Part shown: piece by piece, positions 17,176 through 26,400 of the stretch | Numbering within the stretch: the stretch's first letter is position 1 | Layout: every line of letters starts with the position of its first letter | DNA from: a virus | Virus record (IMG/VR): IMGVR_UViG_3300035188_001312 | Coordinates: 1-64,000 of that record | Strand: one strand, 5' to 3' | DNA: 64,000 bases | The notes under the pieces: model-generated | Database searches by the model: none | What the model was told of the DNA's origin: nothing | The model's input: only the letters and a program-made list of their open reading frames with translations | Made by a program: the position numbers and the translations under genes

Positions 17176-17963
17176 CCCTCTTCGGAGAAAAAATTTGTAA
17201 TATCCACCACAACATCGGTTTTTTCTTTATAACCACAATGTGAACATTTCACATCTAAATCCATAACGGTACCAATTTTATTAACCTCTGTAAAATGATT
17301 AACAATAAACTTAAAATCTTTTGGGTTTGTTTGTTCGACCCATTGAGCGATTAACATTTTATCGGTTACTGTGTTCTTACTACCATTGAATTCAACATCA
17401 ACTCGCTGAATACAACTTACAATTTTATCCAATTGTTCAGAAATATCATTATCATTAGCTTTTTGAATTTCAACAGCCTCTTTAAAAATAATAGGAATCA
17501 TAAAAATTTCATAATTCTTAAATTTCAACATCAGCTGATCAAATGATTCTAATCTTCTAACAGGTAATTTAGTATAATCCACTTTTATTTCATTATGACT
17601 ATTACATTCCGAACATACCCAACTAACTTTAGTCATATTACCATAAGTTAACACTCTAGCCTGTAACAACATTGATTCAACGTCAGCCCTAATCAACATT
17701 TCGGGTTTTTTCAATCCTAATATTGTATTTTTCAAAATAATCATTGGAGCTTTTAAATCTTCTACTAATTTCTGATCAGTCCATATTAATTCATCTTTAG
17801 TGGTTAAAGATCTAACCTGCACAATACCATCGGGGGTTATTCCATTCTCTTGAAAAATATCATGCACACTACCATCCTCAAAATATGGAATTCCCTTTGA
17901 AGGTAAAACCATCTCATAGTAAGTTGGTTCCTGGGTTTGTAAAAGTGGGTTAAATTGACTCAT
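17172..17963 (-). CDS. 26: Baseplate/tail assembly protein, gp26-like (zinc-ribbon T4 baseplate family)
   Basis: A 263-residue protein resembling the T4 gp26 baseplate-hub family (T4: 208). Two cysteine pairs, WVCSECNSHNE (residues ~115) and VKCSHCGYKEK (residues ~240), fit a split zinc ribbon seen in this family, and the N-terminus MVLPSKGIPYFEDG followed by VRSLTTKDEL is typical. The C-terminal end VDITNFFSEEG lies on a slippery sequence. gp26 is needed for hub assembly and may act with gp51 as a chaperone for the tape measure; the tape measure gene lies 2.5 kb away. AAGGAGA precedes the ATG. An AATAAATA-type weak late motif lies near 18017-18025. Confidence 0.72.
   Translation of the reverse strand: MSQFNPLLQTQEPTYYEMVLPSKGIPYFEDGSVHDIFQENGITPDGIVQVRSLTTKDELIWTDQKLVEDLKAPMIILKNTILGLKKPEMLIRADVESMLLQARVLTYGNMTKVSWVCSECNSHNEIKVDYTKLPVRRLESFDQLMLKFKNYEIFMIPIIFKEAVEIQKANDNDISEQLDKIVSCIQRVDVEFNGSKNTVTDKMLIAQWVEQTNPKDFKFIVNHFTEVNKIGTVMDLDVKCSHCGYKEKTDVVVDITNFFSEEG
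17187..17196 (-). promoter_or_regulatory. Candidate -1 ribosomal frameshift slippery sequence
   Basis: On the minus strand the gp26-like frame reads A AAT TTT TTC, which contains two overlapping X XXY YYZ heptamers (A AAT TTT and T TTT TTC). It is 13 nt before the stop codon, and the -1 frame is open into the next small gene. No strong downstream stem-loop was seen. Confidence 0.5.
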
Positions 17964-18085
17964 TTAAAAAATCTCCTTTTGAAATTTTATTTTTAGGTTA
18001 TTTTACATTAATACATTTATTTATTAGAAAATTGTTTGGTTTTTTAAATAATTGAATAAATAAATAAAAATTATGATGGCATTGA

Positions 18086-18093
18086 TATAAATA
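18086..18093 (+). promoter_or_regulatory. Late promoter TATAAATA
   Basis: TATAAATA 46 nt upstream of the gene at 18140, in the 176-nt divergent gap with the gp26-like gene. Confidence 0.65.
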
Positions 18094-18139
18094 ATAACAG
18101 ATAGTTAAGAACTGGCTAAAGGCTTAAAGGAGAAATATA

Positions 18140-19168
18140 ATGAAATTTGTTGAAATCGTGGAAATGGTTAGTGATATTGAATCAAAGTGTGAACATCTAA
18201 CCGATGCTAAATTAGAATTACTTGAAGCAATTCTAACAGAAGGGTCGGAAACTTCATTTGATTTAATGCACCATATTGATTATTTAGTAGAATTTGTTTC
18301 AGCTTATTCTGATAAAAATGCTAGAACAATTACAGAATCAGTAAATTGTGGTAAAGTATTAGATGTAGTATTACAAGCAGTCCAAAGAAATACAAGAGAT
18401 ATGAATGCTTTTGTTACTGAAGCGTTAAATGGTGTTGGTGAAATTGATGTAGAATTATCACAAGATGAAACTAAATCGGTTACTCTACTTTCAATCGTAA
18501 CAAACGCATTAACTGAAATGTATGGTATCAGTGAAGTAGAAAATATGCCAGCTGAAATGATTTTTGATATTGTTAATGAAGTCAAAAATTTAAAAATTAA
18601 TGATGAAACCGATGAAATGGATTTATCTGAAATTGTTGAAGAAATTTCAGAAGCTTTAAAATCAGCAATCAGAGATGGTTCAATTGATTTTGACACCGAT
18701 AATTATACAGGTGAAACATTATCAGAATTCTTAGATGATTATACTGATACAGCTGATTTATTAGAAGAAATGGCGAAGGTTAATGAAGAAACTTTATCAG
18801 AATCAAAAGATAAAGATGGTGTTCGTCTTATGAAAAAAGCAAAAGATGCATCAATGTTAATTGAAAGCAAATATAAAAATTGTGCTAAAGGTGATGTTGA
18901 ATGTATGAAGAAAAAAGCGAAAGCTGCTAAAGAATGGTATTCTAAACATGAAATGCCTGGTGGAGTTGACGTAAATAAAGTTAACCTTATTGGACGTTTA
19001 GGTGCACACATCCGTGTTGCTAAAAAAGCATTCAAAAAATTCCACGGAAAAGATCCCACACCAGATTTGATCCAATATGTTTGGGTTCCTGGAATCATTA
19101 AAAGAATGAGAATGAAAAATGCTAAATTGAAAGGTAAAGCAATGATTAAAAAACAAGGAATGAAATAA
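18140..19168 (+). CDS. Unknown late protein with acidic N-terminal and basic C-terminal halves
   Basis: A 342-residue protein. The first ~230 residues are helical and strongly acidic (runs such as DETDEMDLSEIVEEISE); the last ~110 are basic (KKKAKAAKEWYSK, then RVAKKAFKKFHGKDPTPDLI, ending MRMKNAKLKGKAMIKKQGMK). The C-terminal part could bind DNA or an acidic partner. Such charge separation occurs in head-core and scaffold proteins, but no family is recognised. AAGGAGA precedes the ATG, a TATAAATA promoter lies upstream and a terminator directly follows, so it is a single-gene late unit and probably abundant. Confidence 0.6.
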   Translation: MKFVEIVEMVSDIESKCEHLTDAKLELLEAILTEGSETSFDLMHHIDYLVEFVSAYSDKNARTITESVNCGKVLDVVLQAVQRNTRDMNAFVTEALNGVGEIDVELSQDETKSVTLLSIVTNALTEMYGISEVENMPAEMIFDIVNEVKNLKINDETDEMDLSEIVEEISEALKSAIRDGSIDFDTDNYTGETLSEFLDDYTDTADLLEEMAKVNEETLSESKDKDGVRLMKKAKDASMLIESKYKNCAKGDVECMKKKAKAAKEWYSKHEMPGGVDVNKVNLIGRLGAHIRVAKKAFKKFHGKDPTPDLIQYVWVPGIIKRMRMKNAKLKGKAMIKKQGMK

Positions 19169-19187
19169 TTTTTTCATAGTTTGTTTT

Positions 19188-19219
19188 AAAAAAGGGGGAA
19201 TATAATTTCCCTTTTTTTT
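19188..19219 (+). terminator. Rho-independent terminator
   Basis: An A-run, GGGAA-TATAAT-TTCCC stem and a run of eight T immediately after the 342-residue gene. Confidence 0.8.
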
Positions 19220-19253
19220 GCATTTTAAAATTAATTTTTTGAGAATACACATC

Positions 19254-19919
19254 ATGATTGTTACAATAAAACCAAAAATTGATAGTAAATTGAAAATAAT
19301 GTTTGATAAATTATTATCGACTACAGACAAAACATTACCATTACATTTTAAATTTTTAAAAAATTTAACAGTCGAGTTACGTGAACAGTTTATGCAATAC
19401 TTTTCATATACTACCAAATATGATTTAAAAGAATATAATTTACTACACCGGAAATATAAAAATAACGAAAATATGCTCATTGATGCGATTCTTGATATGG
19501 TTACAGATTATAAAGATAGTGCTGTGTGGAAAACAAATCATCTTGAAAAAATGAGAGGCATTTATTTAGGTTCAATGTACCAAATAAAATACAAAAATTA
19601 CCACCATGATCCATTTCCACTCGTAATTTTTCTAAACAGTTATGATGTAAATCATCAAAATTTTCAAGCAATAAATTTACACTATTTTTTTCCACAATAC
19701 CGAGACTATTTAATAACTCAAATTCTAAGAATAAACCAACCTAGAATAAAAAGTGGTAAGGAACCAATATTAACATTGCCTATAGTAAACAAATTAATAC
19801 CAAGTGTAGGTATGGCTTATAGAAACTATAAGGCAGAAGAAATAAAAGTAATTGAAAGAATCAGTTACACCCGGTGGAAAACCTATTTACAAATCGATCA
19901 TAGACAGGTTATACTATGA
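19254..19919 (+). CDS. Conserved-looking phage protein of unknown function
   Basis: A 221-residue protein. The start at 19254 (MIVTIKP) is chosen since GAGA lies 9 nt upstream; a longer frame would begin inside the preceding terminator. Residues ~95-160 carry LGSMYQIKYKN, HHDPFPLVIFLNSYD and FQAINLHYFFPQYRDYLI, a FPLV...NLHYFPP-type pattern that I recall from uncharacterised proteins near baseplate genes in T4-like phages. It is basic and contains many Tyr. Likely a tail or baseplate assembly factor; the role is not established. Confidence 0.5.
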   Translation: MIVTIKPKIDSKLKIMFDKLLSTTDKTLPLHFKFLKNLTVELREQFMQYFSYTTKYDLKEYNLLHRKYKNNENMLIDAILDMVTDYKDSAVWKTNHLEKMRGIYLGSMYQIKYKNYHHDPFPLVIFLNSYDVNHQNFQAINLHYFFPQYRDYLITQILRINQPRIKSGKEPILTLPIVNKLIPSVGMAYRNYKAEEIKVIERISYTRWKTYLQIDHRQVIL

Positions 19920-19981
19920 TTTTTTTATTACTGATTATACTAACAAGGTGAATAAATAGAAATAGTTATAACATTGAGCAG

Positions 19982-20434
19982 ATGGGAAAAAATATGAGAA
20001 TTTATAATACACTTAAAAAAATGATTACTAACACGGATTCTAATGAAATTAGTGATGATTATGGTTTGACCGACAATTTCTCAGCATGTGGTATAAAAGT
20101 AAAGCTATCAAAAAAAGAATATTCTATATGGTCAAAACAATATTTCCAAGGAAGCACATCATATAAAATATTCTTTAACAAGGTATATAATAAAAATTTA
20201 ATGAGAATGCAAACCATTATCGATGATGCGTATGCACTTGCAAAACAGGGATGTGTTATGCAAGAAACTTATGTAAGTTTCTATTTAGATGAATACAATT
20301 TTATAGAAATACCATTTGATATATTCTCAATAAATTATGATATAAGTGATGCTTCAAAACGTATGACTCAATGGGATATATCTAATAGAAAACGAATTCT
20401 AAAAAAATACCCAGAATATGAAACAGATAATTAG
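19982..20434 (+). CDS. Hypothetical protein upstream of the tape measure
   Basis: A 150-residue protein (146 if started at the ATG at 19994, MRIYNTLKK, which has a GGGA 7 nt upstream). Mixed alpha/beta with many Tyr, Asn and Lys; no family recognised. A GAATAAATA weak late motif lies at 19950-19958. Its position just before the tape measure gene would fit a tail assembly or tape-measure-associated factor. Confidence 0.5.
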   Translation: MGKNMRIYNTLKKMITNTDSNEISDDYGLTDNFSACGIKVKLSKKEYSIWSKQYFQGSTSYKIFFNKVYNKNLMRMQTIIDDAYALAKQGCVMQETYVSFYLDEYNFIEIPFDIFSINYDISDASKRMTQWDISNRKRILKKYPEYETDN

Positions 20435-20484
20435 TCACATATGAAAAAATTACTGACCGTTAGAGTTTATAAAGGAATATACTA

Positions 20485-23400
20485 ATGCCAATTAACAACA
20501 GAGCAATACAAGTAGAAACATCTGAATTTACCGACAGAATTAAAGATGCTGGAAATGATTTAGCAGAATTATCATATGTTATGCGGGATTTGGAATCAAC
20601 ATTAAATAATTCTAAAACAAGAAAGGCAGAACTTGCAAGACAAAAACTTACCGGTAGATTAACCGACGAGGAAGAAGCTGCATTGACAGCATTGACAGCT
20701 CAAATTGAAGCATTAGACGCAGTTAGAAAAAGAGGTGCACAAAAAGCAAAAAAATTAGATGCTCTGCAAGAATCTTTGGGTAGAAATATGGTAAACAGAG
20801 ATCGGATGCTAGGTGATTCAATGACTGGCGTTCGTGGTGCATTGTTTCACGGTATGCGAGGTGTTCAAGCATTTACTGGTTCACTTGGTAACGTAGGAGA
20901 AAGTCTTTCCGAATTAAACACCGTAGTAGGTAGTACAGGAACACAATTAAACAAGTCGTCCCAGGATTTATCCATAGTATTTGGTAAATTAGCAGATGCA
21001 GTATTAAGAGCCCGTGGACCATTTGCAATATTAGCAGCCGTAATAGGTGCAGCAGGTATTGCAGTAAAAAGGTATCACGATAGATTGGCAATCGCCCGAG
21101 ACATGGGTGGTGGTGCTGGTTTATCTCGTGATTTACAAAGTATGTCCACCAAACTAAATGTTGATCCTGACCAGTTAAAAGCATTGTCAAATACTATATC
21201 CGAAAGTTTTAACGTATCAATGACTAACAATCAAAAAGAAATCGCTAAGGTCTCTTTAAAAAATCAATTAGATGAAAAAGTTATGGGTAAAGAATATGCA
21301 GAAGATTCTATGGCATCAATGGCGGAATTAAAAGATTCATTCACTGCAAATTCTCCAACAGCATTATTAACAAAAATGTCATCAGCTACGTCCGTTTTAG
21401 CTAAAACTATGGGTATTAGTAATAAGATGGCACTTGCACATATCAAGGCAATAAATCAAAATACAAAGGAACTTGCAGGTGAAGAAAATAGTGATGTTCA
21501 AGAGGCTATAAATGAAGGATTCATGGAAATGTCAGCTGGTTGGGATGCTAGTGGTTATGACCAAGAAACTCAGAAAAAACTAAGGGATACAGCAACTCAA
21601 AATCTTTCAGATGATAAGGTTGGGCACTCTGGAATCAGATTGCAAGAAAGTTTACATGATGGTTCTAAAGGTGGTCAAATACTACAGGCTAAAATGGAAA
21701 AAGCCAATATATCTGCTGACGATGCGTCTAAGTTATATCAGCGAAAATCGATGGGTGCCGTTATGACACCCGACGAAATGAAAAAACTTGCAATGCTTTC
21801 ACAAATGCAGGCTGAAGCCGATGCAATCACAATGGAAGATCTTAGTAAAACTGCCAGAGAAAAAAGAGGAACAGCAGAAGGTACAGATGCAGAAAACAAA
21901 CTAAGAATTCTCAGAGATAACGGGGCAAAACAAAATTCTGGTGTTGCAAATGCCACCAATAAATCCTCAGTCAATGATATTTTATCCAAATCTGCAGCAG
22001 GTGATAAATCCTATGCCGCAAACAAGGATAGTGAAAAAAATACAGCTGCACTTAATAAACTCGTTGCTGGTATGGGGATAAAAAATTCTAAAGATAAAGA
22101 TGATTTTTTAAAAACCTTACAGAATAGCCAACAAGAAGCAGAAAAAATAGGATTTGATAAAGATAAGTATAATAAGGCTTTACGTACACAAAGAGAGGCA
22201 ATATTAAATAAAAACGGTGTGGCACTTTCTGGAAAAGAATCAGATAGTGAAATTGAAGCTAAATTCAACGAAAAAACTTCTACGGATCAACAGGAGTCTG
22301 CGAAAGATTCTGCGTTTTCAGCTGCATTAGACACTAATAAATTAACTTCATTTATAGATAATTCTGCTACTTCAGGTGCTACTCTTGCAGGTAAAACAGT
22401 GCAAGGTCAAGACTTTAGAAACAATACAAGCGAAAAAACTTTAGCTGAAAACGAATTAACAGCTAACATGACTGGTGCTGAACAGGTAGAAAGAAAATTA
22501 GCAACCTTAGCTAGTGGTGCATTAGATACATTTGAAAATAAAATAATGGAAGTGGTAGAAAAAGCTATTGATCCTATAAACAAAGCAATAGATGGTTTAG
22601 TTAAGTCATTTACCTGGTTAAAAACTACATTAGACCCATTATTTACCGCAATAGGTGAATTATACGATAAAAATTTAAAACCCGTAATTGATAGATTTAC
22701 CGCATGGTTTTCAACTGAAGGAATGGATAAACTAAAATCATCGTTTGAAACTTTTGTAAATTGGTTATCATCTGTAACAACAAAGTTAGGTCCTATTTTT
22801 TCAGCAGTGACCGATTGGGGTGAAAAACATATTTTACCCTTATTCAAAAAAATTGGAAATATTGCTGCAGCTTTATTTGGTGCTGCAGTAGATGTAGGAG
22901 AAGGGGTTGCAGGTGGTGTAACATCCGATACTGGAACAGCAGCAATTGTAGGTTCCTTTAAACTATTAGGGGGCATAGTGGATGCAGTCACCAATAATTT
23001 GGAAATATTATTGACTGTATATGCAGGTCTTAAAACTGCAATGTTGGCAGAAACATCAGCAAGATGGTTGATGGCAAAAAAACAGCAAATCTCATCTGCT
23101 ATACCTGAGGTTACAGGTAGAGTAAGAGGTGCAGGATCAAAACTTGGAAAAGCAGCTTTATATGCAGGTGCAGCTTATGGTGCAGCACATCTTATGAGTT
23201 CAGATGCACAGGCAGATGATGGTAGTGAAGGAGAAGATAATAAATCAACTATTGAAAAAGTAATTGATAGTCCTGTTACTGATATAGCTTTGATGGCTGG
23301 TCCAATGCTCAAAAACTTAATTCCTGGCATTGGAACTACACTAATGACCGCGTTAAGTGGTTTAGGTCCATTAGTATTAAGTGCATTGAGTGGTTTGGGT

Positions 23401-26400
23401 TCATTCTTAATGAGTACACTTACTCTAGCTGGACCAGCAATTATGACTGCACTAGGTACAATCGGTACTACTATCGCTACTGCACTTTCACCACTTTTAT
23501 TACCAATTGCCGGAGTAGTTGCTGCAATTGCAGCGGCAGTTTTATTATTCAAAGGATGGAATAATGCTGCTGAAGATTTCAAAGATTCTGAAGAAATGAA
23601 GGAAAAAAGAAAGTTATTAGAAACTAATACTCCAGAAGCGAAGGCTTATGCAGAATCAATTTCTGAAACTGGGAAAGCTTTTTGGGATGGCAAAAAATAC
23701 GTTGATGAATTTGGTAAAACTATAGAGGCACAACCGTCATTATTGCAAAAAACATCAAGTGCTCTATCTGCTCTATCGTTAGGTTTTTTTGATCCTGTAA
23801 AAATAGAAGCTAGTTTAAGCTCTATTGGTACGATGTGGAATTCGATGTTGGAGTTCTTTAAAAACATCGATCTCGCAAAAATATTCAGTGATTTATGGAC
23901 AAGTGTTACTAATTATTTTACCGAAGCAAAAGTTCACTTAGTTGAAATATTCTCAGGTTACTCAGAAATTTTTACAGCACCATTTAAAGCAGTTCAAGCC
24001 TGGTTTAACGGCGAAATGTCATTTAAAGAGGCTCTAGAAGTAGCATGGCAAGGAATACAAGGTGGGTTTGGAAAAATAGCTGAAAATCTTGGTGAATTAT
24101 TAACAATGCCTTTTAGAACTGTTCTTAATTTTTTAGAAACGGGAATAAAAAACTTAACATCTCATTTACCATCATGGTTAGGTGGTAGAGATGATAAAAA
24201 AGAAGAAGAGGCTAAAAAAGAAGAGTCCAAAAAAGAAGAAAATAAAAGTAGTTGGTTTAGTAGACTTTTACCAATTTCATCCGCACATGCAGATGAATTA
24301 CCAAAAGATGGAAAATTACCTCCTGCATTTGTACCACCACAAGCTAGTAATTTAACTACGAGTGATATTGAGCTTGAGAAAAAAGAAAAAGAGAAAGCAA
24401 CAATTGAAAAACAAACTAAAAATTTAGAGTTGGCTAAAACTAATGAAGATGCTGCACAAATAGAAGCAGAAAAAGCTGAGTTAGAAAGAATCAATAAATT
24501 GAAATCATTGGATGATTTAAAACTTCAATTGAATGAAAATGAAAAAATAGCATTAGAAAGAGAAAAAATTGAAAAAGATGCAAAAGATAATAAAGATGCT
24601 GCTATAAAAGCTAATCTTGACAAAGCAAAAATTGAAAAAGAGGCTGCTGAGAAAGCGTTAGAAGATGCAAAGAATGCATCTAATCAACCATCATTCTTTG
24701 CATCATTAGGAACATTTTTCTCATCATTAGCTGGGTCAGCACAATCATCTATTGGTGATATGGTAAGTTCTGCAAAACAATCAGTTAACAATGGTTCTCT
24801 AATCAAGGATATAGGTACAGGAATCAAAGATACTACTAGTAGTGTTGGTGATTACGCAACAAAAAAATATAATCAATTTAAATTTAATGAGGTTGACGCA
24901 GCATTAGCCTTCCAAGGTGGTGCATCGATAAAAGGACTTAGTGACGTCCAAACCAGAGCATTAGCAGCAAATACGGCAAAAACTGAAAGTGGTGGTAGAA
25001 TAGATGCAGACAATAATCAGGGGTATTTTGGTCAATATCAATTTGGTGCTGAAGCTTTAGCTGAAAGTGGATTAGTTGATAAAGAAAAACTAGCAGCTGC
25101 AAAAAAAGCATCTAAGGGTGGCTGGTACAAAAAACGATCTTCAGATGGATCTATGGGTGGTCATGAAGCATTTTTAAGAGACAAATCTAATTGGAAAATT
25201 CAAGGTGGGTTAGATGAGTTTTTAAAAAATAAAGAATTACAGGATAAATCTTTCATTACATACACAAATAAAAACGTTGCAGGTGGATTTAGAAGTGGTG
25301 CACTTTCAGAAAATGATGATGCTGGAAAAATTGCAGGTTATTCTAAGGCTGCACATTTAAAAGGTGTTGGTGGTGCAAACAAGCTATTTAAACAGGGTGT
25401 TGCTTCTTACGATGGTAATGGTAAATCTACTGTTACATATGCTAAACAAGCAACAGATGCAATGGATAGCACTGTACATGCTATAAATGAAAGAATTGGG
25501 AAAGGTGGTAAACCAGAACAACCACCATCTCTATTAGCTAAAGTAGGTCACGCGTTAAATCCAATAAAATCTGCATCTGCCGATGAGTTTAATCCAGGGA
25601 TAGTGAATACTTCGGAAATGTCAAATAATCTTGTTGCTGGTGTTAATTCCGCACTTTATAAAGGTGTTAATGATGATATTGCCCGTGGTGTGAAATATAA
25701 AATGGGTTCGAGAGATTCATCTAGTGGAGCGATAGACTGTTCTGGGTTTGTTTTGGAACAAATGCAATGTGTTAAGGATGCAATCAATGACCCATCACAG
25801 ATTTCAGATGCAATGAAAGCTATGAAAAAGGGTAACACTGCTGCTGGTATTACTCAAGAACTTGCAAAATTATCTGGCAAAGAATTAACAGGTAAGGATG
25901 TTAATGCTGCAAATTTAAAAGAAGGTATGACCATTGGTATTGATAACAATAAGGCTAATAACAATGACCGATACAAAGGTATTGATCATATTGCTCAAGT
26001 TGTAAAAGATCCAAATACTGGTGAATTGATGGTTAGTCATTCAGGTAGTAAAGGTCCAACAATGTTACCTGTTGAAAAATTCCTGAAGCAAAATGCAGGA
26101 AACGATATGACTGCTGTGGATCCTTTATTTAATGTTCGTGGTAAAGAAAATTCACCAATTACTTCAAATGGTAATGCAACACAAGCTATTTCAATACCAA
26201 CTCAACAGGCAACTCAACAAGAAACCCAACAAGCGTACCAACAACTGGCAACGGTTCCAATGAGTGAAGATGATGTCCTTTCTGTATTAAAAGCTATTTT
26301 AACAACACTAAGACAATCAAATGGTATTTCGGGTCCTGCATCAACACCTATTAATTCAACACCTACAGCACCAGTTAATAATGTGGTAACAACACCACTG

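Noticed and set aside
20441-20486. A 14-codon frame (MKKLLTVRVYKGIY) ending in TAATG over the tape-measure start
   Set aside because: It has no Shine-Dalgarno site and is too short to support without conservation data; translational coupling remains only possible.
22407-22994. Long antisense frame within the tape measure
   Set aside because: Compositional shadow of an Ala/Thr-rich gene; no start signal and no recognisable protein.
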